A DNA stretch of 64,000 nucleotides. Source: an uncultured Gemmataceae bacterium. GTDB taxonomy: Bacteria > Planctomycetota > Planctomycetia > Gemmatales > Gemmataceae. The notes beneath the pieces were generated by a model. The model was given only the letters and a program-made list of their open reading frames with translations, ran no database searches and was not told the origin of the DNA. Below are positions 8,464 to 17,178 of this stretch, in pieces (position 1 is the first letter of the stretch; each line of letters starts with the position of its first letter). The translations under genes and the position numbers were made by a program. The stretch spans positions 93,086 through 157,085 of the forward strand of contig CALDUY010000006.1 in the NCBI GenBank assembly GCA_937923405.1. Direction: 5' to 3'.

Positions 8464-10371
8464 TCACAGCGGATCGAGCAGCTGGCGAACCTCGATCTGG
8501 TAACAACTCGTGTTACCGTTGCCCGTGAACAGCCAGGCTCCGTCGGCGGAGAAGGCCAACGCTCGCACGGCGTTGTCCAGCTTCCAGGCGGCGAGCGGCT
8601 CGCCGGTGATGCCGTTCCACAACCACAACGTCTGATCCTCGCTGCCCGAGGCCAACCAGCGGCCATCCCGGCTGAAGGCCAACGCGGTGACGGTTTCAGT
8701 GTGGCCGACTAACTCGGCGACGTGGCGATCCTCCACTACGTCCCAGAGGCGGATTAGGCGATTCAGACCGGCACAGGCCAGCACCCGACCATCGGGGCGA
8801 AAGGCCAACGCGGTAGCCCCGGCGGAGACGATCATCTCGCCCGCGCTGACCGAGGAACTCTTGACCCGAAGCTGCTTTTCCCGCTGCCGCGTCTCAACAT
8901 TCCACAACACCACCTGCCCATCCTGACCGCTGGTGGCCAACCAGTCGATGCCGGCGACGGCCAGCCGCTTCCCATCCGGATGAAAAGCCAACGCCTCGAC
9001 CGAGCAGTGTTCCAGCGCTTCGTTCAGCAACAGTAACGGTTCCCCTGTCGGCACGTTCCATAACCAAACGTCGACTGAGCGCACACTGGCCGAAGCTAAT
9101 CGCTGCGAGTCGGAGCTGAAGACCAGCGCGGTAATCGGATCGGCCTGTCCCTCACAGGTGGCGATCTGCTGACCTGTCGTCGCGTCGAACAGGCCGAGTG
9201 TACTGCGATCGTCCTCGGTGCTGGCGCGGCTGGCGGCGATCCAGCGGCCATCGGGACTCAAGGCGGCGCTGCGCAGCAAGGGACTGCCTCCCAGCGTCAA
9301 GACCGACTTGCCGCTGGCCAGCTCCCAGACGCGCAGATCGGTGCCGCCGCCCAGCGAGTAAAGCCGTTTGCCCGCCGGACAAGGAGCCACCATCGTTCGA
9401 TGCACCAGTGGATCGATGCCGCTACCGCCCGAGCCGGTCCGACTGTCCCACAGATGAATCACGCGATCGCCGCTGCCAAAGGCCAGAATCGCAGTGCTGG
9501 CGTTGCCTCGGCCATCATCGGGAGTGAACGCCAGGCTGCGTACTTCGGCAGTGGCTTCACGGACGACAGCGATGGTCTGGTGTCGATCGGTGTCCCAGAC
9601 ATGCACATCATTGCCGGAGTCGGCAGAGGCGAGCAATTTGCCGTCGGCGGACAACGCCAGGGCATGTACCTGGGTAGCGTGGCTGTTGAGCAGGATGATC
9701 GGCTCGTGGTGGAGCGTGTCCCAGACGCGAACTGTGGTGTCCCAGGCGGAGGAGAAGAGTCGGCGATGATCCGGATGCCAGGCCAGACCAGTGATACGAT
9801 CCTTGTGCCCCTGGAGGGTGCCGAGGTGTTTGCCGCTGGGCAACTCCCAGAGGTGGATTAGTTTGTCTTCGCCGGCCGTTGCCAGCACCTTGTGATCGAG
9901 GCTGAAGGCCAGCGCGCTGATCTCATAAACGTGACAATTTTCCAGCTCCAGCAGCTCCTTTTGGTTGGGCCAGTCCCAGACGCGAATACTGCCGTCGTCG
10001 TGGCCCGTGGCCAAAATGGCCGCTCCCGGTTGAAAAGCTACGGCGGTGATCCAGGCCGGAGTGGCCATCGTGGCCAGCTGCTTTCCGGTGGCGACTTCCC
10101 AGACGGTCAGTTCGTCCGAGGCCGACGCCAGCAGTCGGGCCGCCCAGTTGAACGTCCACAGCGAGGCGAAGCTGTCCAGCGGACGAGTGGCGACTAGCCG
10201 TCGCGTCGCCAGGCTCCAGCCACGCAGTTCGCCCGGCTCCTCGATCGACCAAAGAATTCCATCCGAGGCGATGCCGATCGCCAGCAGGTCGCCGTCCGTG
10301 TGGAAGGTGGGCGCGCCGAACGAACGCGGCGGCTCGGGGGGGCTGTGCGGAGATGGTACCGTTCGAGCCAT
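8464..10371 (-). CDS. WD40 repeat protein
   Basis: A 635-residue protein made almost wholly of WD40 repeats, enough for two beta-propellers. Typical units read SIRVWDWPNQKELLEL, LIHLWELPSGKHLGTL and TVRVWDTLHHEPIILL, each preceded by ALAFSPDG-like strands. No signal peptide, kinase or peptidase domain is attached, so a cytoplasmic scaffold for protein-protein contacts is inferred. In planctomycetes such propellers are often fused to Hanks kinases; here the propeller stands alone. The ATG at 10371 is chosen over an upstream in-frame start because the earlier residues are not propeller-like. The first 20 residues are Pro/Ser-rich. Its partner cannot be named from sequence. Confidence 0.85.
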   Translation of the reverse strand: MARTVPSPHSPPEPPRSFGAPTFHTDGDLLAIGIASDGILWSIEEPGELRGWSLATRRLVATRPLDSFASLWTFNWAARLLASASDELTVWEVATGKQLATMATPAWITAVAFQPGAAILATGHDDGSIRVWDWPNQKELLELENCHVYEISALAFSLDHKVLATAGEDKLIHLWELPSGKHLGTLQGHKDRITGLAWHPDHRRLFSSAWDTTVRVWDTLHHEPIILLNSHATQVHALALSADGKLLASADSGNDVHVWDTDRHQTIAVVREATAEVRSLAFTPDDGRGNASTAILAFGSGDRVIHLWDSRTGSGGSGIDPLVHRTMVAPCPAGKRLYSLGGGTDLRVWELASGKSVLTLGGSPLLRSAALSPDGRWIAASRASTEDDRSTLGLFDATTGQQIATCEGQADPITALVFSSDSQRLASASVRSVDVWLWNVPTGEPLLLLNEALEHCSVEALAFHPDGKRLAVAGIDWLATSGQDGQVVLWNVETRQREKQLRVKSSSVSAGEMIVSAGATALAFRPDGRVLACAGLNRLIRLWDVVEDRHVAELVGHTETVTALAFSRDGRWLASGSEDQTLWLWNGITGEPLAAWKLDNAVRALAFSADGAWLFTGNGNTSCYQIEVRQLLDPL

Positions 10372-10465
10372 GTCTTGCACTCGCAAAGGGAAAGGCAGCC
10401 GCCTACCTAGGGACAGAGTTTCGGGCAAAGGTAGTATACAACACAAATTCGCTCCGCAAGGCCCC

Positions 10466-10530
10466 AGTTAGTCGTGACCTGTCAGCCAGGCAGGCGCAAC
10501 GTGCGAGTTAGTCGTGACTCGTCAGCCAGG
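10466..10530. repeat. Tandem partial duplication of a gene 3' end
   Basis: A 25-base sequence at 10506-10530 that contains the Nudix-like gene's stop and last codons recurs at 10466-10490 with 23 of 25 bases identical (CT versus TC). The copies are 40 bases apart, consistent with a small local duplication just past the gene end. Confidence 0.7.
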
Positions 10531-11104
10531 GGCCATCGAGCAAGAAGCGTGACCACGACTCAAAGGCGTCGACCTCGGCGCGGAGCCGCTCCAGCGGAGC
10601 GAACCCACCGCCCAGTAACGCTGCCTCGCGGCTGCGCACCGTCGGGCTAGCCAGGTCGAGCAGATGCACGATTCCCAAATGCACCTGGCCAACTGGGGTG
10701 GCATCATCGTTGATCAGACCCAGGCACTGCTCGCGCAACAGCTCCCCAAGGTCGACTTCCTCCCGTAGCTCGCGCCACAGTCCGACTCGGTAGGCGTCGG
10801 CATCGGCCTGGCCATCGTCGGAGCAAATGTGGCCGCCCAGTCCGATCGAGCGTTTGGCATGTAGTCGCGCCTCGCCGCCTCCGCCGCGCTGATAGTGGAA
10901 CACCTGCCCCTGGTAGCGCAGCACGACGTAGGGGATTAGTTGCTTGAATTCTGGGTCGGTCTCGGCGTCGGGGCGTGGCAAATAGCGCAGCCAGTGCGGT
11001 TGGAGCAAGTGAGCCAAGTAATGCTCTACTCGATCGCTGAAGCCCTGGAACAGCCCCGCGTCGCGCAGGGCTTGTGTGGGCACCACCAATACTCGTTCAG
11101 TCAC
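10508..11104 (-). CDS. Nudix-like hydrolase family protein
   Basis: A 198-residue cytoplasmic protein with a Nudix-like core: a GLGGHICSDDG loop near residue 90 followed by LWRELREEVDLG near 110-121, which fits the REUXEE part of the Nudix box. The spacing between the Gly and the REUXEE half is longer than in the standard 23-residue box. The likely role is hydrolysis or binding of a nucleoside diphosphate-linked compound; the substrate is unknown. GTG at 11104 is chosen as start because GAGGAAA lies about 8 bases upstream. Only 12 bases separate it from the upstream gene's stop, so the two form an operon. Its 3' end is partly duplicated immediately downstream. Confidence 0.7.
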   Translation of the reverse strand: MTERVLVVPTQALRDAGLFQGFSDRVEHYLAHLLQPHWLRYLPRPDAETDPEFKQLIPYVVLRYQGQVFHYQRGGGGEARLHAKRSIGLGGHICSDDGQADADAYRVGLWRELREEVDLGELLREQCLGLINDDATPVGQVHLGIVHLLDLASPTVRSREAALLGGGFAPLERLRAEVDAFESWSRFLLDGPWLTSHD

Positions 11105-11116
11105 GCGGCTTTTCCT

Positions 11117-11971
11117 CTACGGGGGTGGTTGAAACGGCAGGTCGCAGCCGGAACGCAGCACCAACGGCGGCAGGATCAAAAAGGCGGCCAGGATCCACAA
11201 CGCCAACCGCACCATCTGATTGCGGCTGCGACGAGCGAACAAGCCGTCGATCTCGGCCTGATCGCTGCGTTCCGCTGCCAGGTGCAATGCCAGTTCATAA
11301 CGTCCCTCGGGATAGTCGCCGGCGTCGGCCTCGCGGATGTAGCTGGCGAACTCGGGGCCAGTATCGTCGGGCACAACGACGACGTGAAACTGCAGGGCGT
11401 TGCTGAAGGCGAAGGTGGCCGGCCAGAACTCCGCTCGTGAGGCGTAGGGTAACAGCGCCCACAGATCACGGACCATTGCCGGGTCCGGTTGGTCACGACG
11501 AAAGACCAGTTTGCCGCCATCCAGCAGCGCTTGAATGCCGCCCAGCAGCGTTTGCGTGCGTTCTGGGACGACGTCCAACACCTTGCGCACCTCGTCGACG
11601 GTGCGGTACGGCGGCGGACCAAACGTCCATTCCAGCGTGGGTAGATCCCCCGTGCGTTGCCAGTCGACGGGAAAGCTCTCGGCCAACAGAAAGGGATCTC
11701 CACCCAGTTGGTAGTAGTCGTGCCGGGACAAAATCAGCAGGTGGAAGCGGAGCCGATCGCTTCCCTGATCGCGGACGCGGGCCACGACAACCTGTTTGCG
11801 ACCTAACGGCTGGACGAACAGAGCCAGTGGACAGGCGACGCCAGCGGGACAAGGACCGAACCCCACGCACAGGCGGTGCAGTTCGGGTCGCCACGCTTCC
11901 AGAAACCCCGGAGAGGAGGCGAGTACGCGGCTTTGCTCGTCCAAATCGATCAGTGCCTGTTCTAGTCGCAT
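11117..11971 (-). CDS. Hypothetical protein with a C-terminal membrane anchor
   Basis: A 284-residue protein I do not recognise. It starts MRLEQALIDLDEQ and has a mixed alpha/beta body. Cysteines cluster around LCVGFGPCPAGVACP (about residues 36-50). One strongly hydrophobic helix lies near the C-terminus (MVRLALWILAAFLILPPLVL), followed by a short Cys- and Pro-containing tail. This suggests a cytoplasmic domain tail-anchored to the inner membrane. The ATG at 11971 is preferred because AGGAGG lies about 9 bases upstream; 26 further in-frame residues upstream are unlikely. It is co-directional with, and 12 bases from, the Nudix-like gene, so a functional pair is inferred. Confidence 0.6.
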   Translation of the reverse strand: MRLEQALIDLDEQSRVLASSPGFLEAWRPELHRLCVGFGPCPAGVACPLALFVQPLGRKQVVVARVRDQGSDRLRFHLLILSRHDYYQLGGDPFLLAESFPVDWQRTGDLPTLEWTFGPPPYRTVDEVRKVLDVVPERTQTLLGGIQALLDGGKLVFRRDQPDPAMVRDLWALLPYASRAEFWPATFAFSNALQFHVVVVPDDTGPEFASYIREADAGDYPEGRYELALHLAAERSDQAEIDGLFARRSRNQMVRLALWILAAFLILPPLVLRSGCDLPFQPPP

Positions 11972-12109
11972 CGGCCAACCCTCCTGGAGGTCGCAACGTA
12001 GAAAGAATGTATGAATCCGTCGCGGAGGCGGGGCTTGCCTCTTGCACATTGGCCTACCTGTCGACTACTCTAATGAAACCCTCATATCTTTTGCTGCGGG
12101 GGCGTCATC

Positions 12110-15100
12110 ATGCGGCAGATGCAGGTTTGTGCCCTGGGTCATCGCTGGGATCCGATCCGCGATCATCGGCCGAGTGAGTATGCGCGCTGGAACGTCTGCC
12201 CCGTCTGTGGTGGTTCGGTCGAGATGTTCTCGATGCGTGACACTAACGATGGTTCCAACAGCACGCCGTCCGCCGATGCTCCTGCCGAAGCCCCGCCAGC
12301 GACGCCGACCGACCCCGGACTACCAGGATACGAGATCCTTAGCACGATCGGCTACGGCGGCATGGGTGTGGTGTATCGAGCGCGACAGCTGGAGCCTCGC
12401 CGCATTGTCGCCGTCAAGATGCTCTCCGCCGGCATCCGCGCTCGGCCCAATGACCTGGCCCGGTTCCATCGCGAAATCGAAGCCGCTTCCAAACTCAATC
12501 ATCCGCACATCGTGCAGGTGCTGGAGGTCGGCGAACACGGTGGCGTTCCCTACGTCACGATGGAGTATATGGATCGCGGCAGTCTGCAGGACGCCATCGC
12601 CGGCAACCCAATTCCGCCACGCCGCGCCGCGGGACTTGTCGAACTGGTCGCTCGCGCTGTGCAGTTTGCCCACGACAATGGCATCATCCATCGTGACTTG
12701 AAACCGGGCAACGTCCTGCTGACCGTGCCGCCGGAGACGATGGATCGCTCCACACCGGGCTACTCGACGATGATGCTGCTGGGCATGCCCAAGGTGGCGG
12801 ACTTCGGCCTGGCCAAGCGGGTCGATGACGAAGGGGCACAAACCCGCACCGGCGCGATCATGGGTACGCCCTGCTACATGGCTCCTGAGCAGGCGATGGG
12901 CAAGACCCGCACCGTGGATGCTCGCGCCGACGTCTACGCCCTGGGGGCGATCCTCTACGAATGTCTAACCGGCCAACCGCCGTTCCAGGCGACGACACCG
13001 TTGGAGGTGCTGGATCTGGTTCGCTCACAAGATCCCGACCGTCCCTCGAACATCCAACCGGGGATTCCCAAAAATCTAGAAATTATCTGTCTGAAATGTC
13101 TGGAAAAGCAGCCAGAAAATCGCTATGCCTCGGCTCAAGAGCTGGCCGACGACCTGCGCCGCTTCCTCAATGATGAGTCGATCATCGCTCGTCCGTCGCC
13201 GCGTTGGAAACGCTCCGTGCGTTGGCTGCGCAAGCACGCCATGCTCGCGGTGGTGACGCTGCTAGCGATGACCACACTGGGACTGGCCGCCTCTCTGATG
13301 AGTTTGTGGTACAAAAAACCACCCAGCGAGACGGTCGAATACTACACCAACATCGTCAAGGTGCATGGCGTGCCGCGTGGCGTTGGTCGGTTGACCGTCG
13401 ATCAGGTCAAGCAGCGCTCGTTGGCTTTCCGTCTCTATTCCGTCGATGGGCAGGTCACCAAGGTCGAAGCGGTCGATCGGCACGGGCGACTCAGTCCTCG
13501 ACATGGCATTGTCACGCATCTGTCGCCGTTCGAGTCGGGCCTGTTCGCCATCAACTCGTTCCTGAACGTTGTGGAAACGCCGCTGCGGTCGCGTTCGCCG
13601 GGCAGCATTCCCTTCGACGGTCCCGGTCGGACGGCGGTCTGGTGGGAATATCAGCGCGACGATCGAGGCAATCTGACCAAGGAGATCGCCCACGATGTCA
13701 TGGGCCGCGTCGTCTGGACCTTCCAGCTGACCAGCAACGACAGCTGGCACTACACCGACGAGCGCGGCATGATTCTGACGCGGGCTGGATCGGGAGCCTC
13801 CTACGTCAAGCTCTTCTACACCGACGAGGGCTGGGAAAAGGAAGTCCGTTTCCTGGGCCGCACTGGCAACCCCCGGCCTGACTTTACTGGCATCTTCGGA
13901 CGACGCTACGAGCATGACGCCAATGGCCTGGTCACCAAAGTGTTGTTCCTTGGACCGCGCGGCCAGTTAGTGCCACATCCCCTAGGCTACGCCCAAATCG
14001 CACGCACCTGGGACGCCAGCGGGCTGTTGCTGGAAGAAAAGTATCTCGACCTGCGCGGCAAGCCAGCTCGCGGCTTCTTTGGGCGGGGCACTCTGATCCG
14101 CTGGACCTACGATGAACATGGCCGACCTACCTCCCAGGTGTCGTATGATCTCAACGGCAATCCGATGTCTGGCTCTATGCGCTTCACCTATGACAGCGCG
14201 GGCCGACTCATCGTCCGCGAGATGACCCATCCTGCTCCGACTCCAGCCGGCGAGCGTCCTCGCGCCGTTCGCACCATTTTCGACTACGCCGATGACAACT
14301 GCTTCCGCATCAGCTACTTTGATGCCGAGGGCAAACCCGCGCCAGGTAGTTACGGTGCGGTTCGTCTGGGGCTGCACTGGGACGAGCAACGTCGAATTAC
14401 CGGGATCGTCTTTCTCAACGAGAACGACCAGCCGACTCCTCCTCGTGCCAACGGTAGCGAGACCAGCATTGCCTTTGAATACAACGCCGCAGGGCAGATC
14501 ATCTCTGAGGCGTTCTTCGCCGCCGATGGCAAGCCCACCGTCGATCGATTCGGGGTTGCACGCTACACTTACCGTTATGACGAACGGGGACAGATTCTCG
14601 AACTGATGCGCTCCGATGTGCAGGGCCGGCTGGTACAGGTCGGTTCGCCTCCCTTCGCTCGCCGGACCTGGAAATACGACGAACAAGGGCAGCTGGAAGA
14701 GACGGCCACCTACGACGCCGCGGGGCGCATTGTCGTCTTTGACGACACGATGACGGCGCGATCGCGGAACTGGGAGACACTGACCAGCCTCTTTGTCGAT
14801 CCACGCCGTTACGCTGCGACCATGGAGTTCGCCGCTGGACGTCTACTCGTCGCTTTCGACGATCGCGGCAACCTGGTGCAGGCGCGATTGTTTGGTCCCG
14901 ACGGCGAACCGATGGCCGATCGCCAGGGAATCGCCCTGGTTCAGGCGCGGTACGACGAGTTGGGCAACCTCGCCGAGCTGACCACCTACGACGAGCTGGG
15001 CAAGCTCAAGGCCAACCCTAGCGGCATCGCACGCACCATCTGGGCCTACGACGCTCTGGGCAACATGACCGAAATCGCCACCTACGGACCGCGCGGCGAA

Positions 15101-15679
15101 CTGCTGGCCGGCGAGTTCGGCGTGGCTCGTCAGACTCGCAAGTTTGACGCTCGTTACAACCTCATCGAAGAAGCGTTCTACGGGGCCGACGGAGAACTGA
15201 CCAACGGTGTGGTCGGCTATGCTCGCGTCCAGTTTCAGTACAATGCCGAGGATCATCTCGTCCGGTCGACTTATTATGACGACAAAGACAATCCCGTCAA
15301 AACGCGAGTGGTCTGGCTCTACGGCTCGAATCGACTGGGAGCCACCCTCGGTATGGAACCGGCGGCGAAGCAACTAGAGGCAGGCGACGTCATTCTCAGC
15401 TACAACGGCGTGGAACTACACTGTGCCCGCTTGTTCGATCAGCTGAAACGAGAAGAAGGACAAGAGGGATCCCCAAAAGAGGTAAAAATCCTTCGTAAAG
15501 GCGAGCCGCTCACTCTAAGCATCCCCGCGGGGGCATTGCGTGGCGACGACTTTTTCAGTCGGGAACGTGGCGGTGGGCCTCGCTCCCGCTTTGGACGTCT
15601 CTTCATCCCTGGTGCTCCCGAACCCGGTGCGTTTATCCAGACCCGCAGTGAGGCTGTGATCGACGACGACGAGGCTTGA
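12110..15679 (+). CDS. Hanks-type Ser/Thr kinase with YD-like repeats and C-terminal PDZ domain
   Basis: A 1189-residue single-pass membrane kinase. Residues 1-40 carry a zinc-ribbon-like pattern (Cys7, His11, CPVCGG at 30-35). The kinase domain (about 72-345) is intact: glycine loop IGYGGMGVVY, VAVKML, HRDLKPGNVLL near 193, ADFGLAK near 229 and GTPCYMAPEQ. A membrane helix follows near 377-400. The outer region (about 410-1080) is built from many units of the form YDERGQILEL...DVQGRLV and YDELGNLAEL...DELGKL, resembling YD/RHS wall repeats. The last 110 residues form a PDZ-like domain (GMEPAAKQLEAGDVILSYNGVEL). The layout suggests an envelope sensor: a YD-PDZ ectodomain with a cytoplasmic kinase. 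No RHS toxin core or C-terminal toxin is present. It is unusual among the kinases here in lacking TPRs. Confidence 0.88.
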   Translation: MRQMQVCALGHRWDPIRDHRPSEYARWNVCPVCGGSVEMFSMRDTNDGSNSTPSADAPAEAPPATPTDPGLPGYEILSTIGYGGMGVVYRARQLEPRRIVAVKMLSAGIRARPNDLARFHREIEAASKLNHPHIVQVLEVGEHGGVPYVTMEYMDRGSLQDAIAGNPIPPRRAAGLVELVARAVQFAHDNGIIHRDLKPGNVLLTVPPETMDRSTPGYSTMMLLGMPKVADFGLAKRVDDEGAQTRTGAIMGTPCYMAPEQAMGKTRTVDARADVYALGAILYECLTGQPPFQATTPLEVLDLVRSQDPDRPSNIQPGIPKNLEIICLKCLEKQPENRYASAQELADDLRRFLNDESIIARPSPRWKRSVRWLRKHAMLAVVTLLAMTTLGLAASLMSLWYKKPPSETVEYYTNIVKVHGVPRGVGRLTVDQVKQRSLAFRLYSVDGQVTKVEAVDRHGRLSPRHGIVTHLSPFESGLFAINSFLNVVETPLRSRSPGSIPFDGPGRTAVWWEYQRDDRGNLTKEIAHDVMGRVVWTFQLTSNDSWHYTDERGMILTRAGSGASYVKLFYTDEGWEKEVRFLGRTGNPRPDFTGIFGRRYEHDANGLVTKVLFLGPRGQLVPHPLGYAQIARTWDASGLLLEEKYLDLRGKPARGFFGRGTLIRWTYDEHGRPTSQVSYDLNGNPMSGSMRFTYDSAGRLIVREMTHPAPTPAGERPRAVRTIFDYADDNCFRISYFDAEGKPAPGSYGAVRLGLHWDEQRRITGIVFLNENDQPTPPRANGSETSIAFEYNAAGQIISEAFFAADGKPTVDRFGVARYTYRYDERGQILELMRSDVQGRLVQVGSPPFARRTWKYDEQGQLEETATYDAAGRIVVFDDTMTARSRNWETLTSLFVDPRRYAATMEFAAGRLLVAFDDRGNLVQARLFGPDGEPMADRQGIALVQARYDELGNLAELTTYDELGKLKANPSGIARTIWAYDALGNMTEIATYGPRGELLAGEFGVARQTRKFDARYNLIEEAFYGADGELTNGVVGYARVQFQYNAEDHLVRSTYYDDKDNPVKTRVVWLYGSNRLGATLGMEPAAKQLEAGDVILSYNGVELHCARLFDQLKREEGQEGSPKEVKILRKGEPLTLSIPAGALRGDDFFSRERGGGPRSRFGRLFIPGAPEPGAFIQTRSEAVIDDDEA

Positions 15680-15746
15680 CGCAATCTCGGGATCTCGGCG
15701 ACGAATTAGTGTTAAAAGCACTTTCTCTGTTTTCGGGAGCTACTCC

Positions 15747-16619
15747 ATGTTTGAACGAATCGCGCTTGGTTGGGAGTTGGCCAAGGCTAGTGCTAATGTC
15801 CTGTATCAGGACAAAAAGCTCATTCTGTTTCCGATCATTTCTGGTCTGCTGACCTTGGTGGTGCTGGTGTCCTTCTGGGCACCGCTAATCGGCCTACAGG
15901 TCGCAGGCAAGATTGATCTGCTGGACGAGCAGAATAATGCTCAGCCGCCGATCTGGTTCTGGGCCTTTCTGTTTGCCTTCTACTTCTGCAGCTATTTCGT
16001 GATTATCTTCTGCAATGCGGCGCTGATTAGTAGTGCCCTGATGCGGTTCAACGGCGAATCGGCGACGCTGGGCGATGGCTTTGCTGCTGCCGCGTCTCGC
16101 CTTCCGCAGATTTTCGCCTGGGCGCTGGTGTCGGCCACGGTTGGTTTGATTCTCCGGGCCATTGAGAATGCCCACGAGAAGGCCGGCCGGATCATCAGCG
16201 CCCTGCTGGGGACGGCCTGGACGGTTCTGACCTTCTTTGTCGTGCCGGTCCTGGTCGTCGAGAAGACAGGCCCGTTTGAGGCGATTAGCCGCTCGATGGC
16301 GATTCTCCGTAAAACTTGGGGCGAAGGACTGGTCGGCAAGTTCGGGCTGGGCTTGTTTAAGTTCGTGCTGATCCTGCCGGCAATTCTGCTGCTGGTGGGC
16401 GGCGGAGCCTTGCTGGCCCAGGGCGGCCAGCTCGTCCCCTTGGGAGCCGTGCTGCTCGGCGTCGGCATCCTCTGGCTGCTGCTCACCTCTGCCATCGGAG
16501 CGGCCCTAGACACGATCTTCCTGGCAGCGCTGTATCAGTACGCCGCCTTCGACCAGGTGCCAGCTGGCTTCAACCGTGACACCTTGGCCAACGCCTTCAC
16601 GCACAAGAAATCCGCCTGA
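15747..16619 (+). CDS. DUF6159-family integral membrane protein
   Basis: A 290-residue polytopic membrane protein with about six hydrophobic helices: LILFPIISGLLTLVVLVSFW near residue 26, WFWAFLFAFYFCSYFVIIF near 70, then helices near 130, 160, 215 and 240. It matches my memory of the DUF6159 family, including GWELAKAS at the N-terminus and VVEKTGPFEAISRS in the middle. The latter resembles the amphipathic loop of glycerophosphoryl-diester-type membrane proteins. No catalytic residues stand out. It follows the kinase gene by 67 bases and ends before a strong terminator. The function is unknown. Confidence 0.75.
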   Translation: MFERIALGWELAKASANVLYQDKKLILFPIISGLLTLVVLVSFWAPLIGLQVAGKIDLLDEQNNAQPPIWFWAFLFAFYFCSYFVIIFCNAALISSALMRFNGESATLGDGFAAAASRLPQIFAWALVSATVGLILRAIENAHEKAGRIISALLGTAWTVLTFFVVPVLVVEKTGPFEAISRSMAILRKTWGEGLVGKFGLGLFKFVLILPAILLLVGGGALLAQGGQLVPLGAVLLGVGILWLLLTSAIGAALDTIFLAALYQYAAFDQVPAGFNRDTLANAFTHKKSA

Positions 16620-16644
16620 GCCGTTGTTGCACGCTTCTTGGTGA

Positions 16645-16676
16645 TCGAGGACGGACAACTGTCCGTCCTTGATTTT
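16645..16676 (+). terminator. Rho-independent terminator after the DUF6159 gene
   Basis: Arms at 16648-16657 and 16660-16669 pair perfectly (AGGACGGACA/TGTCCGTCCT), extend by three more pairs including one wobble, and are followed by GATTTTG. It lies 25 bases after the stop at 16619. Confidence 0.75.
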
Positions 16677-17178
16677 GCTAGCGCCTGTAAACAGAGTTCA
16701 TCTCCGAGTGTAAATCATCGGAAACAGCGACTGATCGCTTTTGGCACACGATTCACTTCGCTGAGGTCATGCAACTGATTTCTTCTGCATCAGTTAGCAC
16801 TTCAGCTTTGAAAATAGTCGAAAGCAAGCAAAGTCGGCTCAGGATTTGCCTGTGTAAATCAGTAGCGGTAGACAGCCGCTCGTTCGCGTTCTATGTTTAG
16901 ATAGATTTTTCACAGGATGTGAGAGCGAGGTAATCGTAGTGGCGAGATTTTATCCTCTGAAGTCTCGCTTCGTTCCGTGTCAGTGATTTCGACCGTTCTC
17001 CCCATCGTTTCCTCTGGCTTTGGCCTCGACTTTGGGAGATTCGTTGTGCCAGTCGGAACCTGGTACAATGCAGTAATGCGCGTCGAACGGCTTGGAGTTG
17101 TGTCCGACTTTCGCTAGGACTGGCGATGACACCAGTACACGGTCGGTTTTTTTGGCGCACCGTAGTGCGGGATCCTTC
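16677..17178. other. About 500 bases without a gene, upstream of the exosortase
   Basis: Lower in GC than its neighbours and without a convincing reading frame. It contains a hairpin with perfect 7-base arms at 16773-16779 and 16789-16795, and a second short stem near 16863-16880. The exosortase promoter should lie here; a TACAAT at 17064-17069 is a possible -10 box but lacks a well-spaced -35. The stretch could hold a leader RNA or a remnant. Confidence 0.4.

Noticed and set aside
13330..15350. RHS toxin system
   Set aside because: The YD-like repeats lack the RHS core motif, a variable toxin tip and an immunity gene, and follow a kinase and membrane helix.
17064..17069. TACAAT as the exosortase promoter -10 box
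   Set aside because: The best upstream -35-like TTGTGC is only 14 bases away; too short to support a promoter call.
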